Part shown: in pieces, positions 1 to 12,272 of the stretch
How the letters are laid out: every line of letters starts with the position of its first letter
Numbering within the stretch: position 1 is the stretch's first letter
Assembly (NCBI RefSeq): GCF_000002235.5
Contig: NW_022145599.1
Location: 9,982,897-10,046,896, forward strand
Direction of reading: 5' to 3'
DNA length: 64,000 nt
Source of the DNA: Strongylocentrotus purpuratus
Taxonomy: Eukaryota; Echinodermata; Echinoidea; Camarodonta; Strongylocentrotidae
Made by a program: the position numbers and the translations under genes
The notes under the pieces: model-generated
Told to the model about the DNA's origin: nothing
The model's database searches: none
Seen by the model: the letters and a program-made list of their open reading frames with translations, nothing else

Positions 1-280
1 TCCTTTAAGGTTAACATATGAAAAACTTTCGTTCATCTGCTCCTCACGCATCGCACCGTGAGCTACAACACGTGAAATTCCTTACCATTTCATGCATTAC
101 CTACGCTAAATCACAGCAACAGCCTAACTGAACCCACTTTTAATACCGTCTCGGCCTGAATTTTAAAGTTCAATGTTTTCTCTTTAAGATGATATAAATT
201 TGAAATAATTTCATTCGTGAGGAAAGGTTGCACTTTTTGCTTTAAAATGTTAAAAAAAAACCTTTCACGACACTTTCTCT

Positions 281-324
281 ATGGAGGTCAACGGATTTTC
301 GCCCAAAATCCGTCAACTCTCCAT
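281..324. repeat. Short imperfect hairpin
   Basis: Two arms of about 20 bases (ATGGAGGTCAACGGATTTT and the reverse complement of AAAATCCGTCAACTCTCCAT) flank a loop of about 5 bases. The size would suit a small foldback or chance palindrome; it is shorter than a usual microRNA precursor. Confidence 0.4.
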
Positions 325-1867
325 ACTTATCTTGGCTGTATAACTGATTCGATCGGCGAATTGCACCATCTCGCATATCAAATTGAAGCAGAGGTTTCAA
401 AGATTCCAGTAATGTATCATACATTTTGATTGGATAAGAGGAAAAGGTTGCACTTTTGCATCCAATGATTTGCTGTCTCTCATGTATGCTCCTTTTCGCG
501 CAAGAGCATGGCATAATGCCACACTACACGAGTTCCATAGACGTACACATTAGCGTGCGAACTTTTGCGTTGCATGTGATTTGAAACAGCACGTCTCCTC
601 TCGGAATGTTCTTCGAACTTGTCCATTTTGTGTAGTTATTTCTTTCAATATGTGAGTTTTAACCTTAAATATAGAAAGAAGAAGACATGTAGACTGTAGT
701 AATGATAATTAAATGGTGATACATCATGGATTTGTTGTGTAATTTGCCAGTGACCATGAAGAAACACAAAGGATTTTTTAAAATTGTTCGTCGTAAACCT
801 CAGACCCTGAGAGAGGAATGTTCCATTTGATTGTGGGGTTAGATATATAATTAGTGAACTCCTTGATATTGAATTATCGATATGAATTCAATCTTCAACA
901 GTTTTAAAGTCTTGTTATTGTTTTTGTGTCGTCTTAGAGTTTCATTAAAAGACACAAACATGCAAATGAAATCGTCCTTGTTTTATGTTCATGTTATGAA
1001 CAAGACCCATTCTCCCTATTTTGTCATAATGGACGCACCCAGTGATCTGTGTTACGCGCCAGTGCACCCTGCGGGACTTGGTGCGAAGCTCTGTGCAGAG
1101 TTGACCGAGCCGGTGAGCAATCCATTTTATGAACGAATTGGCCCCCAAAGTTTTCCATATGTATTTGGTGTAAATATGATCTATAAATATATGATTTAAA
1201 AAATGCCTAAAAAATAAACAGTTTGACTTTCCTAATTTGCATAATGAGTGCGCGAATATATAATTAGCTGAAATGACCTAATTTGCATATTTGATGAATA
1301 TATATGATTTTTTTTTCTTTCAAATAAAATATATTTCCATACCTGTCTGATAAACATAGGTTTCACTGATGTATCATGATCGGTTTTGATTGATTACATA
1401 TGCACATATCAATTAGGCGGACTTAGTTATTTTCACAACTTTTTCATATCTGCAGATTCGCAAAAATGGCAAAAATGATTTATTTTGTTGGCTTCTGTTT
1501 TCAAAACTGTAATAGATATATGAATTTTCATTTTTGTGTTTTTTACCACAAAGATGATATTTTATTGTCTAATAATTTAATTTATTATTTGTGTCCAAGA
1601 AAGTGATGAATTATTAAGTTGTCAAATTTGGCGAATTTTGCCATTTTTGCCAATTTGACCATTTCTGGCAGGTTTTTCGGTAATTTTGCGATATCAAAAA
1701 AATGATATAAAATCACAACGCATTGACCGATTTCAATTCTTTTTTTTTTTTGAAGCTTTCATAAAGCTTGATCATTTGCAATCATCAAATAACATGTGTT
1801 TGCTGTACTTATTTTTGGTGTGCTATATATATCTGGTCATAAATAAGAAGAAATTAAAAATATATAA

Positions 1868-1938
1868 AAATACACATACACACACACACATACACACACA
1901 CACACAATAGCACAGCCCCACACACCCATACACACACA
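1868..1938. repeat. CA microsatellite
   Basis: Interrupted CA dinucleotide repeat with a few TA and CCC interruptions. Open frames across it are low-complexity artefacts. Confidence 0.9.
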
Positions 1939-2029
1939 CAAATGTTTGTACCCCTTATTCTGGAAAATATTGTTTTGTAAAATGTTTGGGATTTTATAGC
2001 ACATAACCAAAAGAAAAAGTAGAAAAGAC

Positions 2030-2064
2030 CCCCCCCCCCTTTTTTTTTGGGGGGGGGGGGGGGG
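2030..2064. repeat. C/T/G homopolymer block
   Basis: A run of about ten C, then about ten T, then seventeen G. The C and G runs can pair. Its exact length may be affected by sequencing or assembly. Confidence 0.8.
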
Positions 2065-2467
2065 TACTAATGTTGTTAAGACAACAAACCCCACCCACCC
2101 CCTCCCAAATACTCCTCTCAAAACCTTTGTAGAGGAGCTGTCAGGGATGAAGTTACATGACTTTGTATCTGAGTAACCTCATTTAATGCTTTATTGGATT
2201 TCTACTCACAAAAGAAAATTCCTCTTTTGATTAAGTGTTAGAATTAACTTATTCTTTTCCTTCCCAATACTCTTATCAAGTAATGGTCTTAAGTGCAGGG
2301 TGAAGTGGTCTCTTGCCATTATTTTTCGGAATGGTTTTATGCATGTTAACAGAATTCTACGTTTCGACTCTTACATTGTAATTGACATTAATAAATACTG
2401 TTATTATATATAATGATGACTCTAATTTGAATTATGAACTAACAATAAAGAAAAAATAAAACAAAGA

Positions 2468-2935
2468 TCACCGAGATTGGCAGAGGTGATGTTTTGAATC
2501 CAAGAAAAACCTCTCCCCCTTTAATTGACAATATGGACCTAACCAAGATAGATATATGTTTCATTTTACAAAGCTAAAAATTATCCTTTGATATACATTG
2601 TGAGGGCTTAATTTATAAATGTGTTGAAATGAATTGTACTCACGGTCATCGTCTTCTCTCTCCGCCTGTGAATGGGAATAAAACGAAAAGAAAAGGATGA
2701 GGAAAATACAGAATAAACCAAACCAGAATATATTATTAAAACATAATTCAAACTGCAGTCTTTGTAATCAGATGCTCTCCATTACAGTGGCGTAACGTCA
2801 ATCAAGCTATTGTGGAGGTACTTTCATTGGGGAAGAGGAAAAAATTATCTACTACTAAACAAGGACTAGTTTCAACAACAACAAAAATCAAGTTTTATTT
2901 GTTCCACATTTTACAAAAAATATAGATATACAATA
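2468..2935. repeat. Duplicated copy of the sacsin-like gene 5' region
   Basis: This stretch matches 53100-53450 in the same orientation over about 450 bases, with scattered substitutions and small indels. Shared landmarks include CCGAGATTGGCA, a 22-base microexon with its splice sites, and the string CTGCAGTCTTTGTA. Similarity stops at about 2468, before the place where the next sacsin exon would be, so the copy is truncated on its downstream (minus-strand 3') side. It suggests a former neighbouring paralogue or a dispersed duplication of intronic DNA. Confidence 0.75.
2644..2665 (-). pseudogene. Orphan copy of the sacsin-like 22-nt microexon
   Basis: On the minus strand the sequence reads CAG, then a 22-base block encoding AEREDDD plus one extra base, then GTGAGT. 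It matches the 53271-53292 microexon (AEREDKD) with both splice sites intact. No following sacsin exon lies within the 2.6 kb to the left edge, so it is probably a relic of a paralogue or a duplicated piece. It could still be a live exon of a gene extending off the left edge, but no partner exon is visible. Confidence 0.5.
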
Positions 2936-3151
2936 TTTGTTGTCAAAAGGGCCGCCATTTTGGATGGTTCCTCCGCTTTAGGGCTTAGGTACAAGTGGGG
3001 AGGGGAGCATAGGGGGCATTTGCCCCAGGAATCGTATCATGAAGGAAACATGAAAAGAAAGAAGCGGGTAAAAGGACAGAAAAAAGAAAGAGAAAAATGA
3101 AAAATGAGAAATAAGAAATGAGACGATGGGATCCCTTCCACACTTTAACGT
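2936..3151. repeat. Block inverted relative to the 53.5-kb copy
   Basis: The reverse complement of this block matches about 53472-53660 end to end (for example GTCCTTTTACCCGCTTCTTT, AAGGGATC, and a terminal TTGTTGTCAAAA). The flanking 2468-2935 matches in direct orientation, so this roughly 215-base block flipped in one of the two copies. Confidence 0.65.
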
Positions 3152-3480
3152 TTTATTTCTTGCAAATTGTTTTCTAAAAGTATCTGATTTATTCAATAAT
3201 TTCCTCGGAACGTTCATGTATCAGCTAAGTAAGGATGATTTGCCCAATATATTCTCTCCTATGTTCGCTTTAAACAGCGTTATTCACTCCTATCCCACAA
3301 TGGTTTGGATTCGGAGGTTAAGGAAGCACCATCGTTAAATTGCTTTAAACACAAACTTCGAGTTTTTCTTTTACATTCTTACATCAAATATAATGTGCTT
3401 GCCCTCCCCACTTATTTCTTTTTCAATGATAATCTTAACTATTAATCAATGATGCATGTTCCGTTTTTTTTAATGTATAT
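3150..3480 (+). pseudogene. LINE reverse transcriptase C-terminal fragment
   Basis: The plus strand encodes a C-terminal tail seen in many CR1/jockey-type non-LTR retrotransposons: FMYQLSKDDLPNIFSPMF followed by an IHSY-type motif. After a deletion and frame change at about 3305 the tail continues with EVKEAPSLNCFKHKLRVFLL, ending at a stop near 3445. The catalytic core is absent, so it is a 5'-truncated, frameshifted dead copy. The assignment rests on remembered family patterns. Confidence 0.6.
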
Positions 3481-4603
3481 AAACAAATTACATTATGCTA
3501 TTTGCTAACCTAAATTGCTCAGGTGATTACGCATTTTGACTACGCATGTTAACCAGGTGACTCTGTCCTGGGTATTGGTGCTAGTACATTATTTTGTATT
3601 TTGTATTTTTCTGATTGTTCGAGAACGCATATGGATGGCGCCCCGCCGCTCGATGACTTTTTTCTTTCGAGTCTTGCGCATCTTTTAATTTGTTTGGTTG
3701 AAAAATCGGACTACAGTTACAAGGTCATGTGAAAATCGCTCATTTTCGTGATTTGTGTACAAAACATATGGAAATGTAATTTTTCCTAAAAATTGATCCA
3801 ACATTGGTTATTGGGTCTTGTTTAATGTTTAGGTGGTAGTTTTGGGAGTCATAATAGTTGAATTGTAGTTAGAAATGAAATAAAACAACAAAAACAATAA
3901 AATACATATTAGTTTAAAAAAAACAATGAAATACATAAGAAATTATCAAAACAAGGAATAAGCTGGCTCTTCCAAATTTGTTTTCGTATTATTATTCCAA
4001 ATGGTCTAAGGAATATATGTAGTGAAAAAGAATGCTTAAATATGAATAGTATATGATTTATGGGTAAAAAATTATTTGCATAAATTGCCATAAATATGCA
4101 AATGAGTGTATTTTTCAAAAAATTGAAATTTATTATTTTTTCCATATATTTCCCTCCAAAGGGATTTTATTGATTTTCATTTGAAACAAATTAACAAATA
4201 TATATTCAAGGTAATTTACATTTATAACATAAATAAAATTGGCTTCTCAAGATTCAAGTATTGTTGAAATCATTTTATGTAAACAAACTTCTGAATTGAA
4301 ACCATTTTCTTGTGAATTTATTATTTCTACAATTCGAATTTGCAATATCCTTTTCGTTTTTGAAGTAATTCATAAACGAAACTCTAATACATGTATTATC
4401 AAAGTCGGGCAATTGTTTCTCTATTTTGCAAGTATACACCATCTGACGCATCACAATCAGTATACAATTCCATGCATAATTATTTGAACCTCTTAAACCA
4501 AATAATTTATCTTGTAATGAAAATGTTAATTTATTTCCGGTTCCAGTATAAATCCAGTGCTCTACCTATCCCACATATGTTTAACACGCGTACAATCACT
4601 TAG
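3481..4603. other. AT-rich intergenic, nothing recognised
   Basis: No coding region, tandem repeat or transposon end was recognised here. Open frames are short and compositionally driven. Confidence 0.45.
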
Positions 4604-5053
4604 CTAATGTATAACTGTTTCAATCTGTTCATTCCAAAATGTACATTCTTTTCTTGGGACTAAATTAATATTAAACAGTAGATCGTTCGTATATAATATG
4701 GGTTGCAAAACTTTAAACTGAAACCATCGTAAGCCCACATCAATGCTACAATTAAATCCAATAGAACAATATGTTTCCAAACTCGTATCATTCATGTCGA
4801 AAATGCATTTCCATTTAAGAAAACATTTACATAGTCCTATTCTTCTCTTTAATAAAATTGCATAGATATGTGAACATCCTTTAATGCGTTTCATAACAAA
4901 TGCCATTGTATCTTGGAAAAGAGGTTGTGGCACCTTGTTAAAAATAGTACAATTATTAAACCCTTCTCTAATTGCATCGCATAATCCACGATAAAAAAGA
5001 AAATTTATTTGAATATTGAAATTGAAATGATCATAGTATTCTATACACTTCAC
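4604..5053 (-). pseudogene. L1/Tx1-like LINE C-terminal fragment
   Basis: The 149-residue minus-strand frame contains RWFQFKVLQPILYTNDLLF, a spaced CTFW and ETVIH. This matches the layout of the region after the reverse transcriptase in L1/Tx1-type LINEs (RxFQYKxLHxILxTNxxLF, then CxFC...ET..HLF). The second cysteine of the CxFC pair is W here, and the frame stops straight after ETVIH, where family members continue. The upstream endonuclease and polymerase parts are missing, so this is a truncated relic. Confidence 0.6.
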
Positions 5054-5103
5054 TTATCATGCGTGCAAATTTTCGCGGAGATCGACCGTTTCACGGCGGG
5101 CCC

Positions 5104-5181
5104 ATAATGCCCCCCCCCCCCCGGTGGTGGGGGGGGGGGTTAAAGGGACTTCGGTTAAAGGGACTTTAGGGTTAAAGGGAC
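5104..5181. repeat. C/G homopolymers and TTAAAGGGACT tandem
   Basis: Fourteen C, a short spacer and eleven G form a potential hairpin. Three adjacent copies of a TTAAAGGGACT-like unit follow (about 5140-5180). Confidence 0.7.
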
Positions 5182-7779
5182 TTGGAAACATTGTTCAGAT
5201 GAGAGAAAATTATGCTAAGGTAGTGACTTTAATGCTAGATGAACACCTAAAATAATCTGAAAAATTGAGTGAAAACAAACCATTATTATGATAGAAATTT
5301 GGAAAAACTGATCTGATCGATTCCTTAATTCTCCCAACTATATTATCAAAATGTAATTATATTTAAGTTGAATTTAAATCGTCACTAAGCAATGAATTGG
5401 CTCTATATACCATTCCAGACGTTTAAGTGTTGACAGATTTTAAAAATCCTGTCTTAAGTCTTATTTTAATGGAAAAACGGTTGGGAAAATTCAAAAATGG
5501 TTAGGAGAATTTACTGTTAGAGGGTGTCGCACAGTGATGCCTTTAAATAAAACAATGAATATCTTTGTGGTTTGAGAATTTGTTCAGGATTTGTTGAATG
5601 TTAGAAGGTGAATACAGAAGAAGGAATATGATGAGTAACATTTCATACAAAAATTACGCAGTTTTTTCATCAACCTTCAACAATACTGAGTCACTTCAAA
5701 TTCTCCCCTCTAAATTACGTCTTTCTCTACTGCTACGGTTTTTTCATCTACAATACATATTTTTACAGGAACCTATGTATAACATACAAGCACTGCTTTT
5801 TAATAGGTTTCTCATATTCTTCTATTATATGAATTGAGAATCATTGAGAAGTGCGCATTTATACTACATGTATCGTATAATTTTTTGTAAAATGTGGAAC
5901 AATTAAAACTTGAAATATAAGCATACAAATCTGCAAACCAATCAAAAGAAAATTGAGCAAAATCTGAGAAGTAATAAGAAAGTTATGAATTTTAAATGTC
6001 ATGAAAAACTTTGAACATCACAAGACAAATTGGCAACTGACTCCTGAGTCTGTGACGTCATTTCCTCACTATCCACTATTAAAATTGTTTTCTTTATATT
6101 CATGATATAAATTTCCTATTTTCCCCTTAAGAATCTTATTTCTTCACACCAGCATCCAAGTTAGATTGATAGTAATATGTTTTTGTGTGGATGCACTAAT
6201 AAAGCGTAATTTGTTTCAGTTAAATCATGACAAATTTGAGTTTTGATAAACTATTAATATAAAATTAAATAATTGTAAGTATACTATATTCAGAAGATAG
6301 TATCAGTTCTTCAAAGTTCATAAAAGATTTGTGAAATGTTATGCACGCAATATGATACGAATCATATAACCTGAGCAAAGGCATGGCTAAATCCTGTTTT
6401 GGGGGATAACAAATAAATTAATGGGATGAAAATATATAAAGCAATTGATAAATAGTGAGGACATGACGTCACAAACTGATAACCAAATGACGATGTGTGT
6501 AGTGATTTCCATCGTTCCATGGTTTTACATACTTTTTCATAAATTCATAACTTTCTTATTATTTTGTCCTGCTTCTATTGTAAGTATTTTTTTTTGGAGT
6601 CGACTTGCCCTTTAAACGAGCAATACCACTTGTATGGGTCAATAGTTTAAAATAAGAATTTATGCATGGTTATACTAGACAAGAAAATGAAAACAAGGTT
6701 TCTTATCTGTTGCAAATAATGTAAAACATGTTGCTGGGCGTCCAAATGTAATCTTCGGCTGGTAGCAAGTAAGCAGGGTGGGGGGGGGGGTGCATGGTAA
6801 CGTTGGTGTGGTGGAGATCAAAATTGAATAGGCTATATTCTGGACTATAGTAATGATACCGCAAGATGACATAGTTTTACAATTTTCAATTTCTGGACTA
6901 ACATGAGGGTTGTTTTACAATCAGGGTACACACTTTGTCTCACTTGGGGTGAAAAAAAAAGTTCCTTTGATTCTTCTGAATTTTTGTTTTTTTGTTGTAT
7001 ATAAGTTTCTGGTAAAGTCTGTAAAATATCAGGGCTACAAGTGTCAAACTTTTTTTGTTCAAGTATTAAACCTGTCCTTAATGAACAAAATAGGGTCAAG
7101 AGTCACCTGATGACATTATGCAGGAAGAAAATATTTATTGTTTCTTTGGGTAAATGTGAATGACATAGTTTGATAGCTTGATGATATGGAGTCAGGATAC
7201 AACTCAATTTTTCAAGTGCAAAATGGTTTTATTCATGTAAAACTCAGTTATGCATCTTTTCATACCACAAAATGATGGCCTGACAGCATGACGTTACTAA
7301 TTAAAAAAAGTACACAGAGCAGTTCGACCCTATATTCTGTACTGCACAGCTACTTATTGTAAGGGTGCTTTTGCATACCAACTTCCAGAATAAAAGGATA
7401 GATGGTTCTTGAGATATGTGGCGTCAAAAATTCGTTCGGAGACAATATTTAGTTCGGAGAGGACATTTTTTTTTCGGACATGCAGTTGGAACTGCCTGCT
7501 ACAATTGTGATTCATTATTTCATGGCATAAATGAAACTGGATAAAATTATGTAGGGTTGATTAGAACATATTTTATCCCTGTTAGCACCCATTTATGATC
7601 TGCATATAGATCTTCAATCACCCATCGTAGATCTTCTCCCTCACTTTATGACTTACCGGTACTAAAAACTGGATTCACATTGTACTAAATATTGTCAATA
7701 TGCAGTTTTCAAGAAAATTGCGAAATAACTTCAACTTGCTCTAAAATTACGATCCTTATGCCTACGTCAATGGAACTTT
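5182..7779. other. Intergenic, dispersed repeat pieces only
   Basis: No gene was recognised. A G run lies at 6779-6790. The stretch 6848-6955 (ATGATACCGCAAGATGACAT, then CAATTTTCAATTTCTGGA and AATCAGGGT) resembles pieces at 54475-54540 and 57127-57210, so it belongs to a dispersed repeat. Confidence 0.45.
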
Positions 7780-8305
7780 GACCCCGTTCTCACTCACTTT
7801 GAAGGTGGTCTTAGTTAGACCGCTCCAGACCGCTCCAAAGGAACGGGTCTTGAGGAACGGTTTGCGAGCGTTCACACTCCGAGCAGTTTTTATGGCTCAA
7901 ACCGCTCCACGAGTCAAAGTGGTCTTGTTGCTATGGCAGCTCAGGTAGGCGGGTCATTTTTTTCGCGCGCGGAATCCAAACCCTATGTCACCTGATGTCC
8001 CGTTCGCGCGACGCGTCCCGTATACACATGTATATGTGTAGTGCCTGCCCGATCGCTCATCGCGCGGAACGTCACTTCCGTTCAAAGTACGCTTTCCGTT
8101 CACATTGCACGTTAGAGCGCTCTGGAGCGCTCTTAATAAGACCCGCTCCTCAAGACCACCTCGGAAGGTGGACTTCTGGAGCGGTCCAGAAGTCCGCTTC
8201 CTGGACCACTTTGAGCGTTCTCACTCACCTAAGAACCGCTCCTGAGGAGCGGGTCTTGGTTAGAGCGCTCCAGAGCGCTCCAACAAAGTGAGTGAGAACG
8301 GGGTC
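7780..8305. mobile_element. 526-bp non-autonomous inverted-repeat element
   Basis: The ends are a perfect 22-base inverted repeat: GACCCCGTTCTCACTCACTT plus TG at the left and its exact complement at the right. Subterminal sequence is full of short palindromes (AGACCGCTCC, GAGCGCTCTGGAGCGCTC, GGAGCGGTCC) and is far richer in GC than its flanks. There is no transposase. The flanks read ACTTT and TTAAT, giving no clear target duplication, so the superfamily is uncertain. Confidence 0.8.
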
Positions 8306-8501
8306 TTAATGGCAGACACATACGTGACAACTGTCTGCTAAGTTTGGTAAAATTCGATTATGTCAGCGCAAAGTTATCGCCCAAAATAATGAATTTACTA
8401 TGAATTACGTAATAGCGCGTTTAATGCGTGCAGTACATTGCGCGCAGATGAAAATGGTGTCAAACTGACCGCAATGAAGTGCCCTTTCGAATAATACCAA
8501 G

Positions 8502-8620
8502 CAGGGGCGGATCAAGCCGGCGTCGAGGGGGGGGGGCCAATTTGTGAGAAAATATTGAGCGGCGCGTCAGCGCCGCGTTCCGCGCTTGCGCGGACAGGGG
8601 GAGTCTGAGGGGGGATGTGT
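8502..8620. mobile_element. Possible lone hAT-like left end
   Basis: CAGGGGCGGATCAAG at 8502 resembles the termini of the hAT-like elements in this window and is followed by a G run and a GC-rich palindromic stretch (GGCGCGTCAGCGCC). No matching right end or target duplication was found. Confidence 0.35.
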
Positions 8621-8851
8621 CCCTCTGAAAAGCTGAAGAAAAATCGAATTTGTAAACTCAATTTGTGCGATTTGGTGTATACTTTTTGCCAGGATATCAT
8701 TTAAAATCTGTGACTTTTTCCAGCATAAATTTATGATAGGAGGAAAAGACTGGAAACACAAGAATCGGGACTATGTGTACAGTCCGCATAGTACCCCGTT
8801 GTGACAAAAAGTCTTTAGAACACTGGTATTCATGGCACCAGTACCTCTAGC

Positions 8852-9051
8852 CAGGCGCGTACGCAGGGGGGGGGGGGGGGGGGGTTAACCCCCCACCTCC
8901 CTTTAGTTGTTTTTGTATGTGTTTATTTTAGAACAACCCCCCCCCCCCCCCCCCGCTTATTCAGCGGCTTGCTGAGTCGTTGCGAAATTTTTGGCCCGAT
9001 TTCAAAATGTTAACCCCCCCCCCCCTTGGAAAAATCCTGCGTACGCCACTG
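8852..9051. mobile_element. 200-bp hAT-like MITE
   Basis: The left end is CAGGCGCGTACGCAGG and the right end CCTGCGTACGCCACTG, inverted with two mismatches. The flanks are CCTCTAGC and CCTCTAGG, a 7 of 8 match, which fits the 8-bp target duplication and TCTAG-like site of hAT transposons. The interior is mostly long G and C runs. No coding capacity. Confidence 0.8.
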
Positions 9052-9342
9052 CCTCTAGGTGTAAGTGTTTAATATTGATATATGTATAACTTAACACAGC
9101 AATGATTCCCTCATCAAGATCAAGAGTCCATAAAGTATATCTTTTATCCTTTTTCTTGCATTTCTAAACAAGATCTTCAATTGCAACAATGTTGATAACC
9201 ACAATTGACACGGTACAGATTCCTAATACCTCGGGTATTACTTGATTGTCAAAATCAGTCAGTACAAGACTAGTGCAGCAGTTGTGATGGGCAGACAGCA
9301 ATGACTAGTCTTGATTCGGGCTGCAGCTTTAACACCTTACAT

Positions 9343-10930
9343 CAGGCCCCGGTGAACGTTTTTCAAAGTAGGGGGGGGGGGCTAAAGTATTTATGAACAG
9401 GTAGAGTGTAGCGTAAAGTTGGCGTAGGGTCCAAGGGGCGGTGCCCCTGGAAGCTCGAAGGTTTGAGCAGGCCAGGGGCAAATGAGGTCATTCAAAGGGC
9501 AAAGGGTGTGGGGGCATCAACAATAAAGGGCACTTTCCGGGAGAAAGGGGCACCTACTAAGGGAAACCTCAAAGCGAAAATTTACATTTTTTTTAGACAT
9601 TGGTATATACCCATACAATGTGATTACATGGATGATTTCAATGTCTGTTACTCTCTTAACATGGTCCATACTGTTCAAGCATCACACATTTACTTTGTAG
9701 TTGGTTTGTGATGGTAAGAATAATTTTTGCGAGCGAGCGAAGCGAGCGAGCAAAAAATTTGGATTTGTGAGGTCGCAGTAAAAAAAATTACATCTTATAA
9801 AGAAGAAAAAAAATCCTGATGGGGTTTTAAGCACAATCTAATCATGAAAGACTGAAAAGATCTTTAATATGAACCATAATTATATCAACTTTAAATACGA
9901 GCGAGCGTAGCGAGCCACACTTGGGTGAAATTAAAGAAAAGTTCCTCTTAATCCCTTTAGATTAGGAGCACTTTTTATGGGGAAAGGAAAAGGAGGCACA
10001 TATCCAAAGGAAAAATGACACTTATTTAAAATGAAAAAGAGCACATGTCAAAGTAAAAAGGGGAATTACCAGAGGTGAAAATGGGGCACTCCTCGCACTT
10101 AATAAGAGGCACTCACCAGAGATGAAAATAGGCACTTATGACAACGGAAAAAGTGCAATTTTTAGAAGAAAAATGTCACTAATCTTAGATGAAAAGGGGC
10201 ACTTATTACAGAGTTAAAGGGGGCACCTCTCAAATTTTAATAAGGGCATGCACTCATCGGAGATGAAAAGGGGCACGTATAAGAAAGAACCAAATCTCAC
10301 GCACACATTATGCAAAAAAGGTGAGTAATTACGTCCTGCAGGACACAACACAAATCCCAGGTTGGTTTCCGGAAGCTGGAGAAGAATCCTTTTCGCATGA
10401 TCGTATACTGATTTTAATTTTAAATGATTTACGCATCTATTCAATCTGTCCATATAGTGTAACAGTAACGACCCATCTGTGACACTAATAAACGATGTGC
10501 ATGAGACTAATTTTATTCGGTATAATTTACATATAATAAATATTATAGGCAGATTGATTTTTTTTTTTAGACTGACAGGTCGTCTTCTGGGCACCTGTTC
10601 AACTGAATGCAGTGTTTTTACCCAGATTCTGGCGATAAAAATGAGTAATTTTCTGAATAAATCAGGCTTTTACGGAACTAATTTTATGAATCCGCGAACT
10701 GCCGAATTTGGAAGCTTTGCCGACATGCTTCACGATGCCTCCGTGTTATTACTTTTCGCATTTGCTATTTTTTCGTGCTTTTTTCCTTAATTACGTTTGC
10801 TAAGTCGCGCTTTTATGTAGATAATTTTTTTTCCGGGGCCTTACCCTTGGTTGGTTTCTTTCTATTTCTCTTTAAAACACTTTTTCAAATAAGAGGGGGG
10901 AGGGGGAGGCTCGAGCCCCGCCATACCGCG
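9343..10930. repeat. Dispersed repeat family F, copy 1
   Basis: This stretch matches 16290-17240 over several blocks: AGGGAAACCTCAAA, TTAGACATTGGTATA, the GC-rich palindrome GCGAGCGAAGCGAGCGAGC, GATTTGTGAGGTCGCAGT, and a tail with GATGTGCATGAGAC and ACTGCCGAAT. Copy 1 is longer, so copy 2 has internal deletions. Neither holds a recognisable protein. A related start (GGCCCCGGTGAACGTTT) recurs near 24840. The pattern suggests a non-autonomous mobile repeat of unknown class. Confidence 0.7.
9930..10280. repeat. Degenerate GGGGCACTTAT minisatellite
   Basis: Around ten diverged units of about 30-35 bases carry a core close to GATGAAAAGGGGCACTTAT. It lies inside repeat family F. The same core occurs at 16745-16915, 22385-22490 and, on the other strand, 52250-52800. 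Confidence 0.7.
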
Positions 10931-12272
10931 GACCCTGTACACTGTGTAACTGCATGATGATTTGACAGATGGACCTGAAGTTAACCGAGTCCTGAAATAC
11001 TTTTGAACGTTGTAACTTGTACGCCCTAGTGTAGAAAGATCATCGGCATTTTGTTTCTATCATAATATATAGGCCTAAAACAAGAATTAGGGCTAGTTTT
11101 GACCTGAAAACAACAACCCAAAGCTCGGCGCATGTCCAGCTGAACCGCGGGAGCTTGGCCTGTATACGGATAGGTGAGGGCCCTGGGTCCACTCCTAACT
11201 CGTGTTTTAGCCCTTCTTTCTTCCCTTTTCCTTTCCTTTCCTTTCCTTTCCTTTTCTTTCATTTCCTTTCCTTTTTTTTCGGGAGGGGGGGGGGCCGGGC
11301 CCGTTGGCCCCCCCCCCCCCGTGGATCCGCGCCTGATACCAAGTATGGTATATGTTCACACACAAAATTGTGAGTTAATCGCATTTTAGACACCATATTA
11401 TACTGTTTATGATTATGTTAGTATAGACGACCGTTAGTGCCACATCACCCGTCATTGCACGCATATCGTTGTGCCACGATTGCAGGTCTAGTTCATGTAT
11501 TATTTCCTTAAGCTAACATCTCCCACCACTATTAAATGACATGTTTAAAGGTATAGACCAGTTCTGGTCATGCGATTGCATATAAGTATTGGTGTGTACT
11601 GCAAGGTTCTGGAATCATCAAAATGATAAGAAATTTGACCCAGTCTTGGTAAAGTTACAAGCACTGTACACAGAAAGATTATATGGGGCTACGCGATATC
11701 TATCCAGTCCGGATAGATATAATAATTTACAAAATATATCAATAGTAGGCGGTTTCCCGGCGGAATTTGTATCATCATGTATTATTCAAAACATATTCTT
11801 TCACATTATTGGTAATAACAGCTTCCATTTCATTTTTTTGAGAGGGGGGCGTTTCCAAAGCTGGTCTATACCTTTAAGGTAAATTCTTCTTTCCATTCTT
11901 ATGGAACAAAGAACAAATCCACTTTGTACGAACTTCATTGACCAAAACTATTCCCCGTTTCCAATGCGTTTATTAATGGAATTCAATTAATACATATGTT
12001 AAAAGCTTATGACTCGAAATTGATTATATTGATATTTTAATTGTGCTCTGCCCAGTGCAAAAAAAAATATACTCTTTTGAAATTTGATGGTTTAGTTTAG
12101 GTTTTGAAGTTTATACGAATAAATCTATACGGACTAGCACAGTCGTATGCTTACAAGTCACGTAGGTCCATTATACGTTGCGCGTTTGCTATCCAAGACC
12201 GTTAGCGCTCAGCGCATCGTCCCAACCCCCCCCCCCCCCCCGCCAGGATTTCGTTAGATTTCTAAATCAGGG
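10931..12272. other. Intergenic with pyrimidine tract and transposon end
   Basis: A TTTCC-rich pyrimidine tract lies at 11212-11280, followed by paired G and C runs (11285-11323) and GTGGATCCGCGCCTG ending at 11335, which resembles a hAT-like right end. No matching left end was found. The rest is anonymous sequence. Confidence 0.5.

Larger units (their letters stand above)
1..2467. other. Intergenic, no gene recognised
   Basis: AT-rich sequence with only short open frames, none resembling a known protein. It contains a short hairpin (281-324), a CA microsatellite (1868-1938) and a C/T/G homopolymer block (2030-2064). No splice-bounded exon was found on either strand. Confidence 0.5.

Noticed and set aside
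2784..2802. CAGTGGCGTAACG as another hAT end
   Set aside because: The paralogous 53409 sequence reads CAGTTGCGTATTA at the same place in otherwise collinear DNA, so it is not an insertion border.
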